This document shows, piece after piece, positions 1-5,741 of a stretch of 8,472 bases of DNA. The stretch is taken from the NCBI GenBank assembly GCA_035512595.1, contig DATKDU010000122.1, positions 1 through 8,472 on the forward strand, read 5' to 3'. Under the pieces are notes generated by a model that was given only the letters and a program-made list of their open reading frames with translations, was not told the DNA's origin and did not search any database. Source of the stretch: DATKDU01 sp035512595 (GTDB taxonomy: Bacteria > Planctomycetota > Planctomycetia > Pirellulales > Pirellulaceae). Each line of letters opens with the position of its first letter. Positions within the stretch are counted from its first letter, which is position 1. The translations under genes were made by a program, and so were the position numbers.

Positions 1-98
1 CCGACAACGAGCGCGAGAACCAGCATCACGATCCAGATGACTGTGGACGACGATTGCTGCGGCGGAGGATAGGAATCGGGAGGATAGGTCTGCGACAT
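1..98 (-). CDS. N-terminus of a small membrane protein (cut by window edge)
   Basis: Only the first 32 codons are in the window. The ATG is at 98-96. The product begins with a short Pro/Tyr/Gln/Ser-rich tail (MSQTYPPDSYPPPQQ) and runs at once into a hydrophobic stretch (TVIWIVMLVLALVVG) that should be a membrane span, so the tail is probably cytoplasmic. No clear Shine-Dalgarno precedes the ATG. The gene lies 65 bases downstream of the Coa1-like gene on the same strand and has the same layout (Pro-rich tail, then one span), so the two could be co-transcribed relatives. No function can be given from this fragment. A 9-base sequence (GGAGGATAG) occurs twice at 64-88 because the codons for Tyr-Pro-Pro recur; it is coding, not a separate element. 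Confidence 0.6.
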   Translation of the reverse strand, partial: MSQTYPPDSYPPPQQSSSTVIWIVMLVLALVV

Positions 99-163
99 TA
101 CAACCGCATTGGTGTGCGGGACTATTTGGCGAGCGGACAGACCGGGGCCGATCCGCTACCCGA

Positions 164-688
164 TCACTTTGTCAACGGAAACTCTTGGCCTCCTTTGCGT
201 AGTCGTGCATTCTCCAGGACAAGGCCGGGCTCGGGTGCCGGGACTTGCGTCCCGACGACTTGCCCGGAGCCTTTGGTCCCCTGAACGTCGAACACGAGGG
301 GATTTCGCCCTGGCTGGGGGTTCTTCTGCTTTTCTTCCGCGGCGGCCGTCAGATTGATTTTGACGCTCTGCAACTCGCCGATGTGTTCCACAATGACGGG
401 ATCATCTTTGATCTGATCCCGAACCATTCCCTCCATGAACCCCATGATGCCAGTAAAGCCAAAGTACATCGTCAAGCCGCAGCCGGCGCACAGGAGCAAC
501 AGCACTCCGCCGCCGATGCCGAGGATCCACGGCCAGACGCTGCCGCTGCGTCTGGGGGGCTGGGTCATTCCCTGGCCGCCGAGGTTGGCATACGGATTGA
601 GCGGATCGCTGGAGGAGGGGCCAAAGCCGCCGGGGCCTTGCGACAGGATGATATTCCACAGACCGGGGTGAGCGATCGCTCGGGACAT
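164..688 (-). CDS. Single-span membrane protein, Coa1-like (cytochrome oxidase assembly) candidate
   Basis: A 174-residue protein. Residues 1-50 are a Gly/Pro/Ser-rich tail, about 52-74 form one membrane span containing a CAGCG segment, and about 86-174 form a small outer domain. That domain (DDPVIVEHIGELQSVKINL, then FDVQGTKGSGQVVGTQV) follows the pattern of Coa1-family (PF08695) proteins: a helix with a 'LG' turn, then a strand with G-x-K-G before the last strands. Coa1 proteins help assemble cytochrome c oxidase in mitochondria; the bacterial relatives are little studied. The assignment is pattern-based and not certain. The ATG at 688 is preceded by AAGGAAG at 7-base spacing, which supports this start over the internal Met41. 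A TATAAA box on the minus strand (790-785) could be its -10 element. It diverges from the TlpA-like gene. Confidence 0.75.
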   Translation of the reverse strand: MSRAIAHPGLWNIILSQGPGGFGPSSSDPLNPYANLGGQGMTQPPRRSGSVWPWILGIGGGVLLLLCAGCGLTMYFGFTGIMGFMEGMVRDQIKDDPVIVEHIGELQSVKINLTAAAEEKQKNPQPGRNPLVFDVQGTKGSGQVVGTQVPAPEPGLVLENARLRKGGQEFPLTK

Positions 689-722
689 GAGGGTGCTTCC
701 TTGATGCGCTGTGAAGATCGTA

Positions 723-743
723 GGGAATCGGGAATCGATTTCC
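723..743. repeat. Two-copy heptamer repeat
   Basis: GGGAATC occurs twice in tandem at 723-729 and 730-736, followed by GATTTCC at 737-743, which is nearly the reverse complement of the unit. It sits in the 215-base spacer between the divergent genes at 688 and 904. It is short but has the same 7-base period as the longer arrays at 1542, 2749 and 4672. The rest of the spacer shows no gene or strong structure. Confidence 0.45.
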
Positions 744-867
744 AGGCGTTCCAGACGAGGCTGGTGGTCAATCCGCTGGGTGCTTTTATACCACGACGGT
801 CGGCGGGGGCGTAGTCAGCCGGTTCATCCACCGAACCACGGGCGGGGTCCGGGCGATAGAATGGCTG

Positions 868-897
868 TTGCCACTATTACTTCGGCCTCGGTAATTC
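868..897 (+). promoter_or_regulatory. Possible promoter giving a leaderless tlpA-like mRNA
   Basis: TTGCCA (868-873) and TAATTC (892-897) resemble -35 and -10 boxes with an 18-base spacer. Transcription would then begin near 904, which is the A of the ATG. This fits the lack of any Shine-Dalgarno before that ATG, but both boxes are imperfect and the call is weak. Confidence 0.25.
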
Positions 898-903
898 GCT
901 CCC

Positions 904-1545
904 ATGAACGAACAATTGCCCCCCTTGAATGAGAACCTCCCTGATCAGCCGCGCCGCAGGCCGATTGGCATCTGGCTGCTGTTGGCGGTGGGGCTCGTGG
1001 TAGTCCTCGCCGTGCGGTGGTTCCGGCCCCCGGAAGCGGGACGCGACGGGGCGGCACATCCGGCCGTCGGCCGCCAGGTGACCTTCGTTTCGCTCAAACC
1101 GCTGACCGGGAAGGCGGACGACGTATCGCTGGAGGACTTGCAGGGGAAGGTGACGCTGATCAACTACTGGGGGCCGTGGTGCGGGCCGTGCCGGATCGAG
1201 TTTCCCCATCTGTACGAGCTGCGGCAGAGTTTTCGCCAGCAGGCGGCAGCCCAGGTGATCTCCGTTTCGTGCAGCCGCAACGAAGGGGCGGAGGACAACA
1301 GCCCGGAGGATGTTCGCGCCACGCAGGAATTCCTGCGCGAGCAGAATGCCGACATGCCGACGTACTACGATCCGTTTTACAAATCGCGGCGGCAGCTCGT
1401 GGAGACGGCCGGGCTGGAGGCGTTCAGCTATCCGACAACCGTGATCCTCGACGGCAGCGGCACGATCCGTGGACTGTGGCAGGGATACGTCCCCGGCGAC
1501 GAGTTGGCGATGCACCGGCTTGTGAAGGAGTTGGTGGAGGAGTGA
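904..1545 (+). CDS. Membrane-anchored TlpA/ResA-type thiol-disulfide protein
   Basis: A 213-residue protein. A short charged cytoplasmic tail (1-20) leads to one membrane span (about 21-38) and a thioredoxin-fold domain (about 57-213) that should face the periplasm. The active site is W92-C93-G94-P95-C96, following the usual strand GKVTLINYWGPWCGPC. The cis-proline is P177 in SYPTTVILD. An extra cysteine, C123, follows the second strand. Proteins of this kind reduce apocytochrome c or copper-centre cysteines outside the membrane; Bradyrhizobium TlpA works in cytochrome oxidase maturation. The exact partner here is unknown, but the divergent Coa1-like neighbour points the same way. The ATG at 904 has an in-frame TAA 12 bases upstream and the next Met is residue 151, so the start is not in doubt although no ribosome site is visible. 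The TGA stop lies inside the first unit of a heptamer repeat. Confidence 0.9.
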   Translation: MNEQLPPLNENLPDQPRRRPIGIWLLLAVGLVVVLAVRWFRPPEAGRDGAAHPAVGRQVTFVSLKPLTGKADDVSLEDLQGKVTLINYWGPWCGPCRIEFPHLYELRQSFRQQAAAQVISVSCSRNEGAEDNSPEDVRATQEFLREQNADMPTYYDPFYKSRRQLVETAGLEAFSYPTTVILDGSGTIRGLWQGYVPGDELAMHRLVKELVEE

Positions 1546-1669
1546 GTGGTGAGTGGTGAGTGGTTGGAGGTCGCAGGTGTACCCTGGTACTCAGTACTCC
1601 AGTACCAAGTACCCAGTACACGAAACCTGAACTCGGAACCTGACTTCTGACTCTGACTCCTGTCCCCTG
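1542..1669. repeat. Cluster of three degenerate heptamer arrays
   Basis: Three different 7-base units follow one another. GTGAGTG is repeated perfectly three times (1542-1562) with a degenerate fourth, and its first copy contains the stop of the TlpA-like gene. Next, five units around the core GTAC (cores at 1587, 1594, 1602, 1609 and 1616; spacing 7, 8, 7, 7). Then units around CTGAC/CTGTC (1624-1669; later spacing 7, 6, 7, 7). The look is that of the short tandem heptamer repeats known from cyanobacterial intergenic DNA. Together they fill most of the spacer to the SMP-30 gene, and I see no ORF or intrinsic terminator in it. Confidence 0.75.
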
Positions 1670-1736
1670 TTTGCTTCGCGCCAGCGGCCGACATACCATA
1701 GCGATCGCTGTCCATCCTTTCCCCGCGGAGCCTCTC

Positions 1737-2756
1737 ATGAAATACGCCCTCCTCTCCCTGGCCCTTGCCATGACAATTGCTTCTTCGTCTTCGGCTGCTG
1801 AGCCAACCACCGAGAACCTTCCCAAGACCCTCGGCTCGATCGAGCGGCTCGATCCGGAGTTCGACAAGCTGGTGCCGCAGGACGCCACGATTGAAGTCAT
1901 CGCTGGCGGCCTGACCTGGACCGAAGGGGTCTGCTGGATCAAGGACGGCGGCTATCTGCTGTTCTCGGACATCCCGCCGAACAAGATCATGAAGTGGACG
2001 CCGGGAAAGATCGAAGTCTGGAAGGAGCGCGTCGGGTACACGGGCAGCGAGCCGTTCAAAGGTGAAGAGCCCGGCACCAACGGCCTCTTGCTCGATAGCC
2101 AAGGGCGGCTCGTCTGCTGCTGCCACGGCGACCGGGTCATCAAGCGGATCGAGAAGGACGGCAAGATCAGCGTGCTTGCCGACAAGTACGAAGGCAAGCG
2201 CTTCAACAGCCCCAACGATCTGATCTACCACTCCAATGGCGATCTGTACTTCACCGATCCGCCGTACGGACTGCCGCTGCGGGAGAAGGATCCAGCCCGC
2301 GAGCTCGACTGGTTCGGCGTCTATCGGCTGGGCAAGGATGGCAAGGTGACGCTGCTGACCAAGGAGATGACCCGCCCCAACGGCATTGGCCTCTCCCCGG
2401 ATGAGAAGACGCTCTACGTCGCCCAGTCCGATCCCGAAGCAGCGGTGGTCAAGGCGTTCCCCGTCCAAGCGGACGGCACGCTCGGCAAGAGCCGGCTAGT
2501 TTACGACTTCACCAAGTGGGTCAAAGATCGCCCCGGACTGCCCGACGGCATGGCGGTCGATAGCCAGGGGCACATCTGGGCCACTGCGCCCGGCGGCGTC
2601 TACTGCCTCACGCCGAAAGGAAAAGTCCTTGGCCGCTTCAACACGGGCGAGCGGACCGCCAACTGCAAATTCGGCGACGACGGCAAGACGCTGTACATGG
2701 CTGCCGATGATTACATCGTCCGCGTGAAGACGAACGTGAAAGGGCTGGGGTACTAA
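1737..2756 (+). CDS. Exported SMP-30/gluconolactonase-like hydrolase
   Basis: A 339-residue protein with a Sec signal peptide (MKYALLSLALAMTIASSSSA, cut near residue 21). The mature part is an SMP-30/gluconolaconase/LRE-like six-bladed propeller. Expected metal and substrate residues of the family are present: E63 in WTEGVCW, N160 in SPNDLIYHSNGDLYFTDP, N215 in RPNGIGLSPD and D270 in LPDGMAVD. Family members use a divalent cation, usually calcium, to open sugar lactones; the real substrate here cannot be read from sequence. I chose ATG 1737 because GGAG lies six bases upstream and the signal peptide begins there; an upstream TTG at 1671 would add 22 residues of poor sequence. A run of three cysteines (127-129) is unusual for an exported protein. 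It probably forms its own unit, with repeat-filled spacers on both sides. Confidence 0.9.
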   Translation: MKYALLSLALAMTIASSSSAAEPTTENLPKTLGSIERLDPEFDKLVPQDATIEVIAGGLTWTEGVCWIKDGGYLLFSDIPPNKIMKWTPGKIEVWKERVGYTGSEPFKGEEPGTNGLLLDSQGRLVCCCHGDRVIKRIEKDGKISVLADKYEGKRFNSPNDLIYHSNGDLYFTDPPYGLPLREKDPARELDWFGVYRLGKDGKVTLLTKEMTRPNGIGLSPDEKTLYVAQSDPEAAVVKAFPVQADGTLGKSRLVYDFTKWVKDRPGLPDGMAVDSQGHIWATAPGGVYCLTPKGKVLGRFNTGERTANCKFGDDGKTLYMAADDYIVRVKTNVKGLGY

Positions 2757-2798
2757 GGTACTAGTGCAGAGTGCGGAATGCGGAATGCAGAGTCAAAG
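2749..2798. repeat. Heptamer array across the end of the SMP-30 gene
   Basis: GGTACTA occurs at 2749-2755 and, after one base, at 2757-2763. Four in-register units of RTGCRGA follow (2764-2791) and then GTCAAAG (2792-2798). The TAA stop (2754-2756) of the SMP-30-like gene, and its last two codons in part, fall within the first unit. The GTAC core is shared with the array at 1586-1620. Confidence 0.7.
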
Positions 2799-2878
2799 TC
2801 CGCTGCGGTCCTTTATTGACGGACAAGAGTTGATCGCCAACTTCTCTAACCGGTTCTTCCCGGTTCCTGCGCCAAATC

Positions 2879-3008
2879 GCCGCGCTTCTTTTGCGCGCGG
2901 CTAACGGGCCGTTAACTCGGACGCGGTCAACTGGCCCTCGCCTTTCGCGGCTCCGCGCTTCGGTAAGCGCCCGCGGGGGATGCGGCAGTCGGCTCGCACG
3001 CGGCTGCC
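2879..3008. other. Spacer with several inverted repeats before the PhoX-like gene
   Basis: The 283-base spacer 2757-3039 holds no convincing gene. It contains a 7-bp GC stem (2879-2885 with 2895-2901), a near-palindrome (TAACGG/CCGTTA, 2902-2914), a 5-bp stem (2946-2950 with 2953-2957), an overlapping 6-bp stem with a four-base loop (2955-2960 with 2965-2970), and a weaker 5-bp pair (2984-2988 with 3004-3008). The third and fourth share bases and cannot form together. None has a T-tail. They could be a terminator for the gene before, or a structured leader for the gene after. I match them to no known riboswitch. Confidence 0.35.
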
Positions 3009-3020
3009 CAACGGAACTCT

Positions 3021-3032
3021 TTCCTTAAGGAA
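3021..3032 (+). promoter_or_regulatory. Ribosome site inside a perfect palindrome
   Basis: TTCCTTAAGGAA is a perfect 12-base palindrome. Its right half, AAGGAA (3027-3032), is the Shine-Dalgarno for ATG 3040 at 7-base spacing and decides that start. The left half could pair with it in a weak 4-bp hairpin. Confidence 0.55.
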
Positions 3033-3039
3033 TGGATCG

Positions 3040-4533
3040 ATGGCCACGAGAACGCAATCCACACCTCAGAATTCCCTTCAGCCTGCTGCGGGCGTCAACC
3101 GCCGCGCATTTTTGTCTGGCAGCGCGCAGATCATGGGAGCGCTTGGCCTGGCGGGCGTGATGCAGTTGATGGTGACGAAAGCGGCCCGAGCCGGCGGACC
3201 GATCGTCGATTACGGTCCGCTGGCGCCGGTCGCCGATGACGCGACTGGGCTTCCGCTGCTGAAATTGCCGCAGGATTTCCGCTACACGTCGTTTAGCTGG
3301 CGGCGGGACGTCATGGCCGACGGCAACGTCGTGCCAACTGCGCACGACGGCATGGCGGTCGTGGACTTGATCGACGGCAACGGCCGGGGTGAATTGATCC
3401 TGGTCCGCAATCACGAGCAGCGGCCGTTTCGCTCGGGCAACGTGGCCAATCCAGGCGTCGATCCGGCCCTCGTGTATAACCCGCATCCCGATGCCGTGGG
3501 CTCGACGTCCACGCTGCGGTTCAACTCGAAAAACGGGCGTTGGATTGATGACCGCCTGAGCATCGCCGGGACGATCACCAATTGCGCCGGCGGCGTCACG
3601 CCGTGGGGGAGCTGGATCACTTGCGAAGAGCAGGTCGCCGACATTGGCGGGCTGCCGCACGGGTACGCGTTTGAGGTCCCTGGTCTGCTCCCGGTCCACC
3701 CGGTTCCGCTGACGGACATGGGGCGCTTCGCCCACGAGGCGCTGGCCGTGGATGCGCGGACCAGCGTCGTCTACCTCACCGAGGATTTTCGTTACGCCTC
3801 GGGCTTTTATCGATTCACTCCCAACGTCCCCTTCGAGCCGTACGGTTTCGAAGCCGGCGGCAAGCTGGAAATGCTCGCCGTGCAAGGCGTCCCCAATGCC
3901 GACCTGCAAATGGCGCAGATGGGGCAATCGTTCGCGGTGGAATGGGTAGAAATCGAATTCCCCGATACGCCGCTCCAATTGGGCGTCGGCCCGTTCGGTT
4001 CATTTGACGGATCGAGGACCAATGCATCCGGCCCCTTTGTGCAGGGATTCCTCAAAGGCGGCGCTCAGTTCCGGCGGCTGGAAGGCTGCTGGTACGACGG
4101 CGGGAGCTACATCTACTTCGCAGACACCGAAGGGGGGCGTCCCGGCTTCGACACCGGCGAGCCCGAGGGGGTGATCTGGTGCTACGACATCGACAACGAG
4201 CGGCTGACGGTGATCTACGAGTCTCCTGCCGAAGTGTTGCTCGACAATCCCGACAATATCACCGTCAGCCCCAGCGGCAATCTGCTGTTGTGCGAGGACG
4301 GGGATCTGGCGGGGCAACGGCTGGCAGGTCTGACGCTCAGCGGCGAGATCTTCCCGTTTGCCGTCAACAACGTCGTGCTCAGCGGCGAGCGAAACGGCCT
4401 GTCGGGAGATTTCCGCGGCGCGGAATGGGCTGGGGCGACGTTCGATCCGACCGGCAAGTGGCTGTTCGTCAACAATTTCACGCCGGGAATCACGTTCGCC
4501 ATTACTGGTCCGTGGGCGAAAGGCTCGCTGTAG
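3040..4533 (+). CDS. Tat-exported PhoX/DUF839 family protein (phosphatase-like)
   Basis: A 497-residue protein. A twin-arginine signal is clear: N20-R21-R22-A-F-L, a hydrophobic core to about residue 45, and a likely cut after ARA (51). The rest is a PhoX-type (PF05787) propeller. Hallmarks of PhoX are present: NHE (124-126), NCAGGVTPWGSWITCEE with C182 and E196/E197, GRFAHEA with E233, DNPDN (402-406) and CEDG with E419/D420. In Pseudomonas PhoX, equivalent residues hold two iron and three calcium ions, and the cysteine of NCA binds iron. Characterised PhoX enzymes are alkaline phosphatases, but the wider family is mostly uncharacterised, so the substrate is uncertain. Tat export fits a protein folded with metals before transport. 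The ATG at 3040 has AAGGAA seven bases upstream; an in-frame ATG at 2980 lacks such a site and would push the Tat motif away from the end. A strong terminator follows. Confidence 0.88.
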   Translation: MATRTQSTPQNSLQPAAGVNRRAFLSGSAQIMGALGLAGVMQLMVTKAARAGGPIVDYGPLAPVADDATGLPLLKLPQDFRYTSFSWRRDVMADGNVVPTAHDGMAVVDLIDGNGRGELILVRNHEQRPFRSGNVANPGVDPALVYNPHPDAVGSTSTLRFNSKNGRWIDDRLSIAGTITNCAGGVTPWGSWITCEEQVADIGGLPHGYAFEVPGLLPVHPVPLTDMGRFAHEALAVDARTSVVYLTEDFRYASGFYRFTPNVPFEPYGFEAGGKLEMLAVQGVPNADLQMAQMGQSFAVEWVEIEFPDTPLQLGVGPFGSFDGSRTNASGPFVQGFLKGGAQFRRLEGCWYDGGSYIYFADTEGGRPGFDTGEPEGVIWCYDIDNERLTVIYESPAEVLLDNPDNITVSPSGNLLLCEDGDLAGQRLAGLTLSGEIFPFAVNNVVLSGERNGLSGDFRGAEWAGATFDPTGKWLFVNNFTPGITFAITGPWAKGSL

Positions 4534-4571
4534 CAGGACCGAAGTCCGGAGTAAATCGTCGTTCGTTGACT

Positions 4572-4606
4572 GCGGCCGGTGGTCAGCCACCGGCCGCTTT
4601 GCTTTT
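4572..4606 (+). terminator. Intrinsic terminator of the PhoX-like gene
   Basis: A perfect 11-bp stem, GCGGCCGGTGG (4572-4582) with CCACCGGCCGC (4587-4597), closes a TCAG loop and is followed by TTTGCTTTT. It ends transcription 39 bases after the PhoX-like stop. Confidence 0.9.
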
Positions 4607-4671
4607 CACGCCAGGATTGGCTGCAAACTGACTGATTTCGCGGTAAACTCGCAGCACGAATTTCACCCATC

Positions 4672-4706
4672 CTGACTTGGGACTTTGGACTTTGGCATCG
4701 GGACTT
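4672..4706. repeat. Heptamer array at the start of the dehydrogenase gene
   Basis: Five units in exact 7-base register: CTGACTT, GGGACTT, TGGACTT, TGGCATC, GGGACTT. Both possible TTG start codons (4677 and 4692) of the following gene are inside the array, and it encodes the first ten residues of the longest reading (GLWTLASGL after the start). Confidence 0.75.
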
Positions 4707-5660
4707 TATAGAGTCGTCGCTGACACCCCCCTCGATCCGGTCATCGATCAATTGCTGGCTGGCAAGGTCGAGATCCTCCCCTGGTCGGTGGCGCTGGAAG
4801 GTTCGCGCGAACCGGTGGATGGGGTCTACACCTACGGCCATCCGCTGCTCAACGGCGAAATGCTCGACCGGCTGCCGGGCGTGCGGGTGATCAGCAATTA
4901 CGGCGTCGGCGTCGATCACATTGTTTTGGCGGATGCGTCCGCACGACAAATTCCGGTTGGCAACACGCCGGGTATCCTCGACGGCGCGACGGCCGACATG
5001 GGCTTTTGCCTGCTCTTGGCCGCGGCCCGGCGGCTCGTGGAAGGTGACAAGTATGCCCGCAGTTCCGACTTCACGCGCTATGATCCAGGCTTCATTCTCG
5101 GCCGCGAAGTCCACTCCAGCACGCTCGGCATTATCGGCCTGGGACGGATTGGCAAGCAGGTTGCCCGGCGGGCACTCGCCTTTGAGATGACGGTTCTCTA
5201 TCACAACCGCCGCCGCGACGAGGCCGCCGAGCACGAGTTGGGCGTCCACTACGCGGCATTCGCTGAGCTGCTCGCCCAGTCCGACTACGTCATGCTCTGC
5301 TGCCCGCTCTCCGATCAGACCCGCGGGCTGATCGGCCGCCAGGAATTGGCGAACATGAAGCCGACGGCCATCCTGGTGAACATCGCTCGCGGGCCGGTCG
5401 TCGATACGACGGCACTCACCGAGGCCTTGCAACAAAAGCGGATCTATGCCGCGGCACTCGATGTCACCGACCCCGAGCCGCTGCCGCGGGATCATCCGCT
5501 GCTAGAGCTCGACAACGTGATCATCGCCCCGCACCTGGGGAGCGCCACCGAGCAGACGCGGCAAAAGATGGCGGAGATTTCGGTCGAGAATCTGCTCCTG
5601 GGCCTGGCGGGCAAGCCGCTTTTGCATGAAGTCGCAAAACTGCGACCCTGGCAGGAATGA
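4677..5660 (+). CDS. D-isomer 2-hydroxyacid dehydrogenase (glyoxylate/hydroxypyruvate reductase type)
   Basis: A 327-residue cytosolic NAD(P)-dependent oxidoreductase. It has the substrate-loop motif NYGVGVDHI, the Rossmann motif G154-L-G156-R-I-G159, and the catalytic triad R238 (ARGPVVD), E267 (DPEP) and H286 (APHLGSAT). These enzymes interconvert 2-keto and D-2-hydroxy acids; the spacing fits glyoxylate/hydroxypyruvate or 2-ketogluconate reductases. After the second strand the sequence is HNRRR (176-180) rather than an acidic residue, which suggests NADPH. There is no ATG or GTG start: in frame, after the stop at 4644, only TTG 4677 and TTG 4692 precede the conserved LYRVVADTPLDP. The second has GGGA nine bases upstream and may be the real one. 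Both come from a heptamer repeat, so the native start may have been overwritten. The TGA stop begins the inverted repeat at 5658. Confidence 0.9.
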   Translation: MGLWTLASGLYRVVADTPLDPVIDQLLAGKVEILPWSVALEGSREPVDGVYTYGHPLLNGEMLDRLPGVRVISNYGVGVDHIVLADASARQIPVGNTPGILDGATADMGFCLLLAAARRLVEGDKYARSSDFTRYDPGFILGREVHSSTLGIIGLGRIGKQVARRALAFEMTVLYHNRRRDEAAEHELGVHYAAFAELLAQSDYVMLCCPLSDQTRGLIGRQELANMKPTAILVNIARGPVVDTTALTEALQQKRIYAAALDVTDPEPLPRDHPLLELDNVIIAPHLGSATEQTRQKMAEISVENLLLGLAGKPLLHEVAKLRPWQE

Positions 5661-5730
5661 ACCGCGGATTTCGCGGAACGCGCGGATGCAAAGCAACCTA
5701 TCCGCGTACATCCGCGCGATCCGCGGTTCA
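5658..5730. repeat. Long inverted repeat between convergent genes, probable two-way terminator
   Basis: TGAACCGCGGAT (5658-5669) is exactly reverse-complementary to 5719-5730, and CGCGGATG (5681-5688) to CATCCGCG (5709-5716). The left half has three CGCGGAT/A units and the right half three ATCCGCG units. It fills nearly all of the 81-base gap between the dehydrogenase and the thioredoxin-like gene, and its first three bases are the dehydrogenase stop. A long hairpin would form in transcripts from either side. Confidence 0.7.
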
Positions 5731-5741
5731 ATTCTCCGACC

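Noticed and set aside
1542..1620. CRISPR-like or insertion-sequence remnant
   Set aside because: Units are only 7 bases, in direct contact, with no spacers, no terminal inverted repeats and no transposase frame.
1428..2468. Minus-strand open frame (346 codons) opposite the SMP-30-like gene
   Set aside because: It covers the heptamer repeats and the antisense of a gene with clear SMP-30 motifs; no motif of its own.
3025..3978. Minus-strand open frame (317 codons) opposite the PhoX-like gene
   Set aside because: It has an Arg/His/Gln-rich shadow composition, and the plus strand carries the Tat signal and PhoX motifs.
4215..5495. Minus-strand open frame (426 codons) opposite the PhoX-like end and the dehydrogenase
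   Set aside because: It runs through a strong terminator and the opposite strand of two well-supported genes, and its product has no coherent domain; it is the usual antisense frame of GC-rich codons.
5658..5730. tRNA or other structured RNA gene
   Set aside because: The fold is a simple long hairpin of CGCGGAT units with no cloverleaf, anticodon arm or conserved T-loop.
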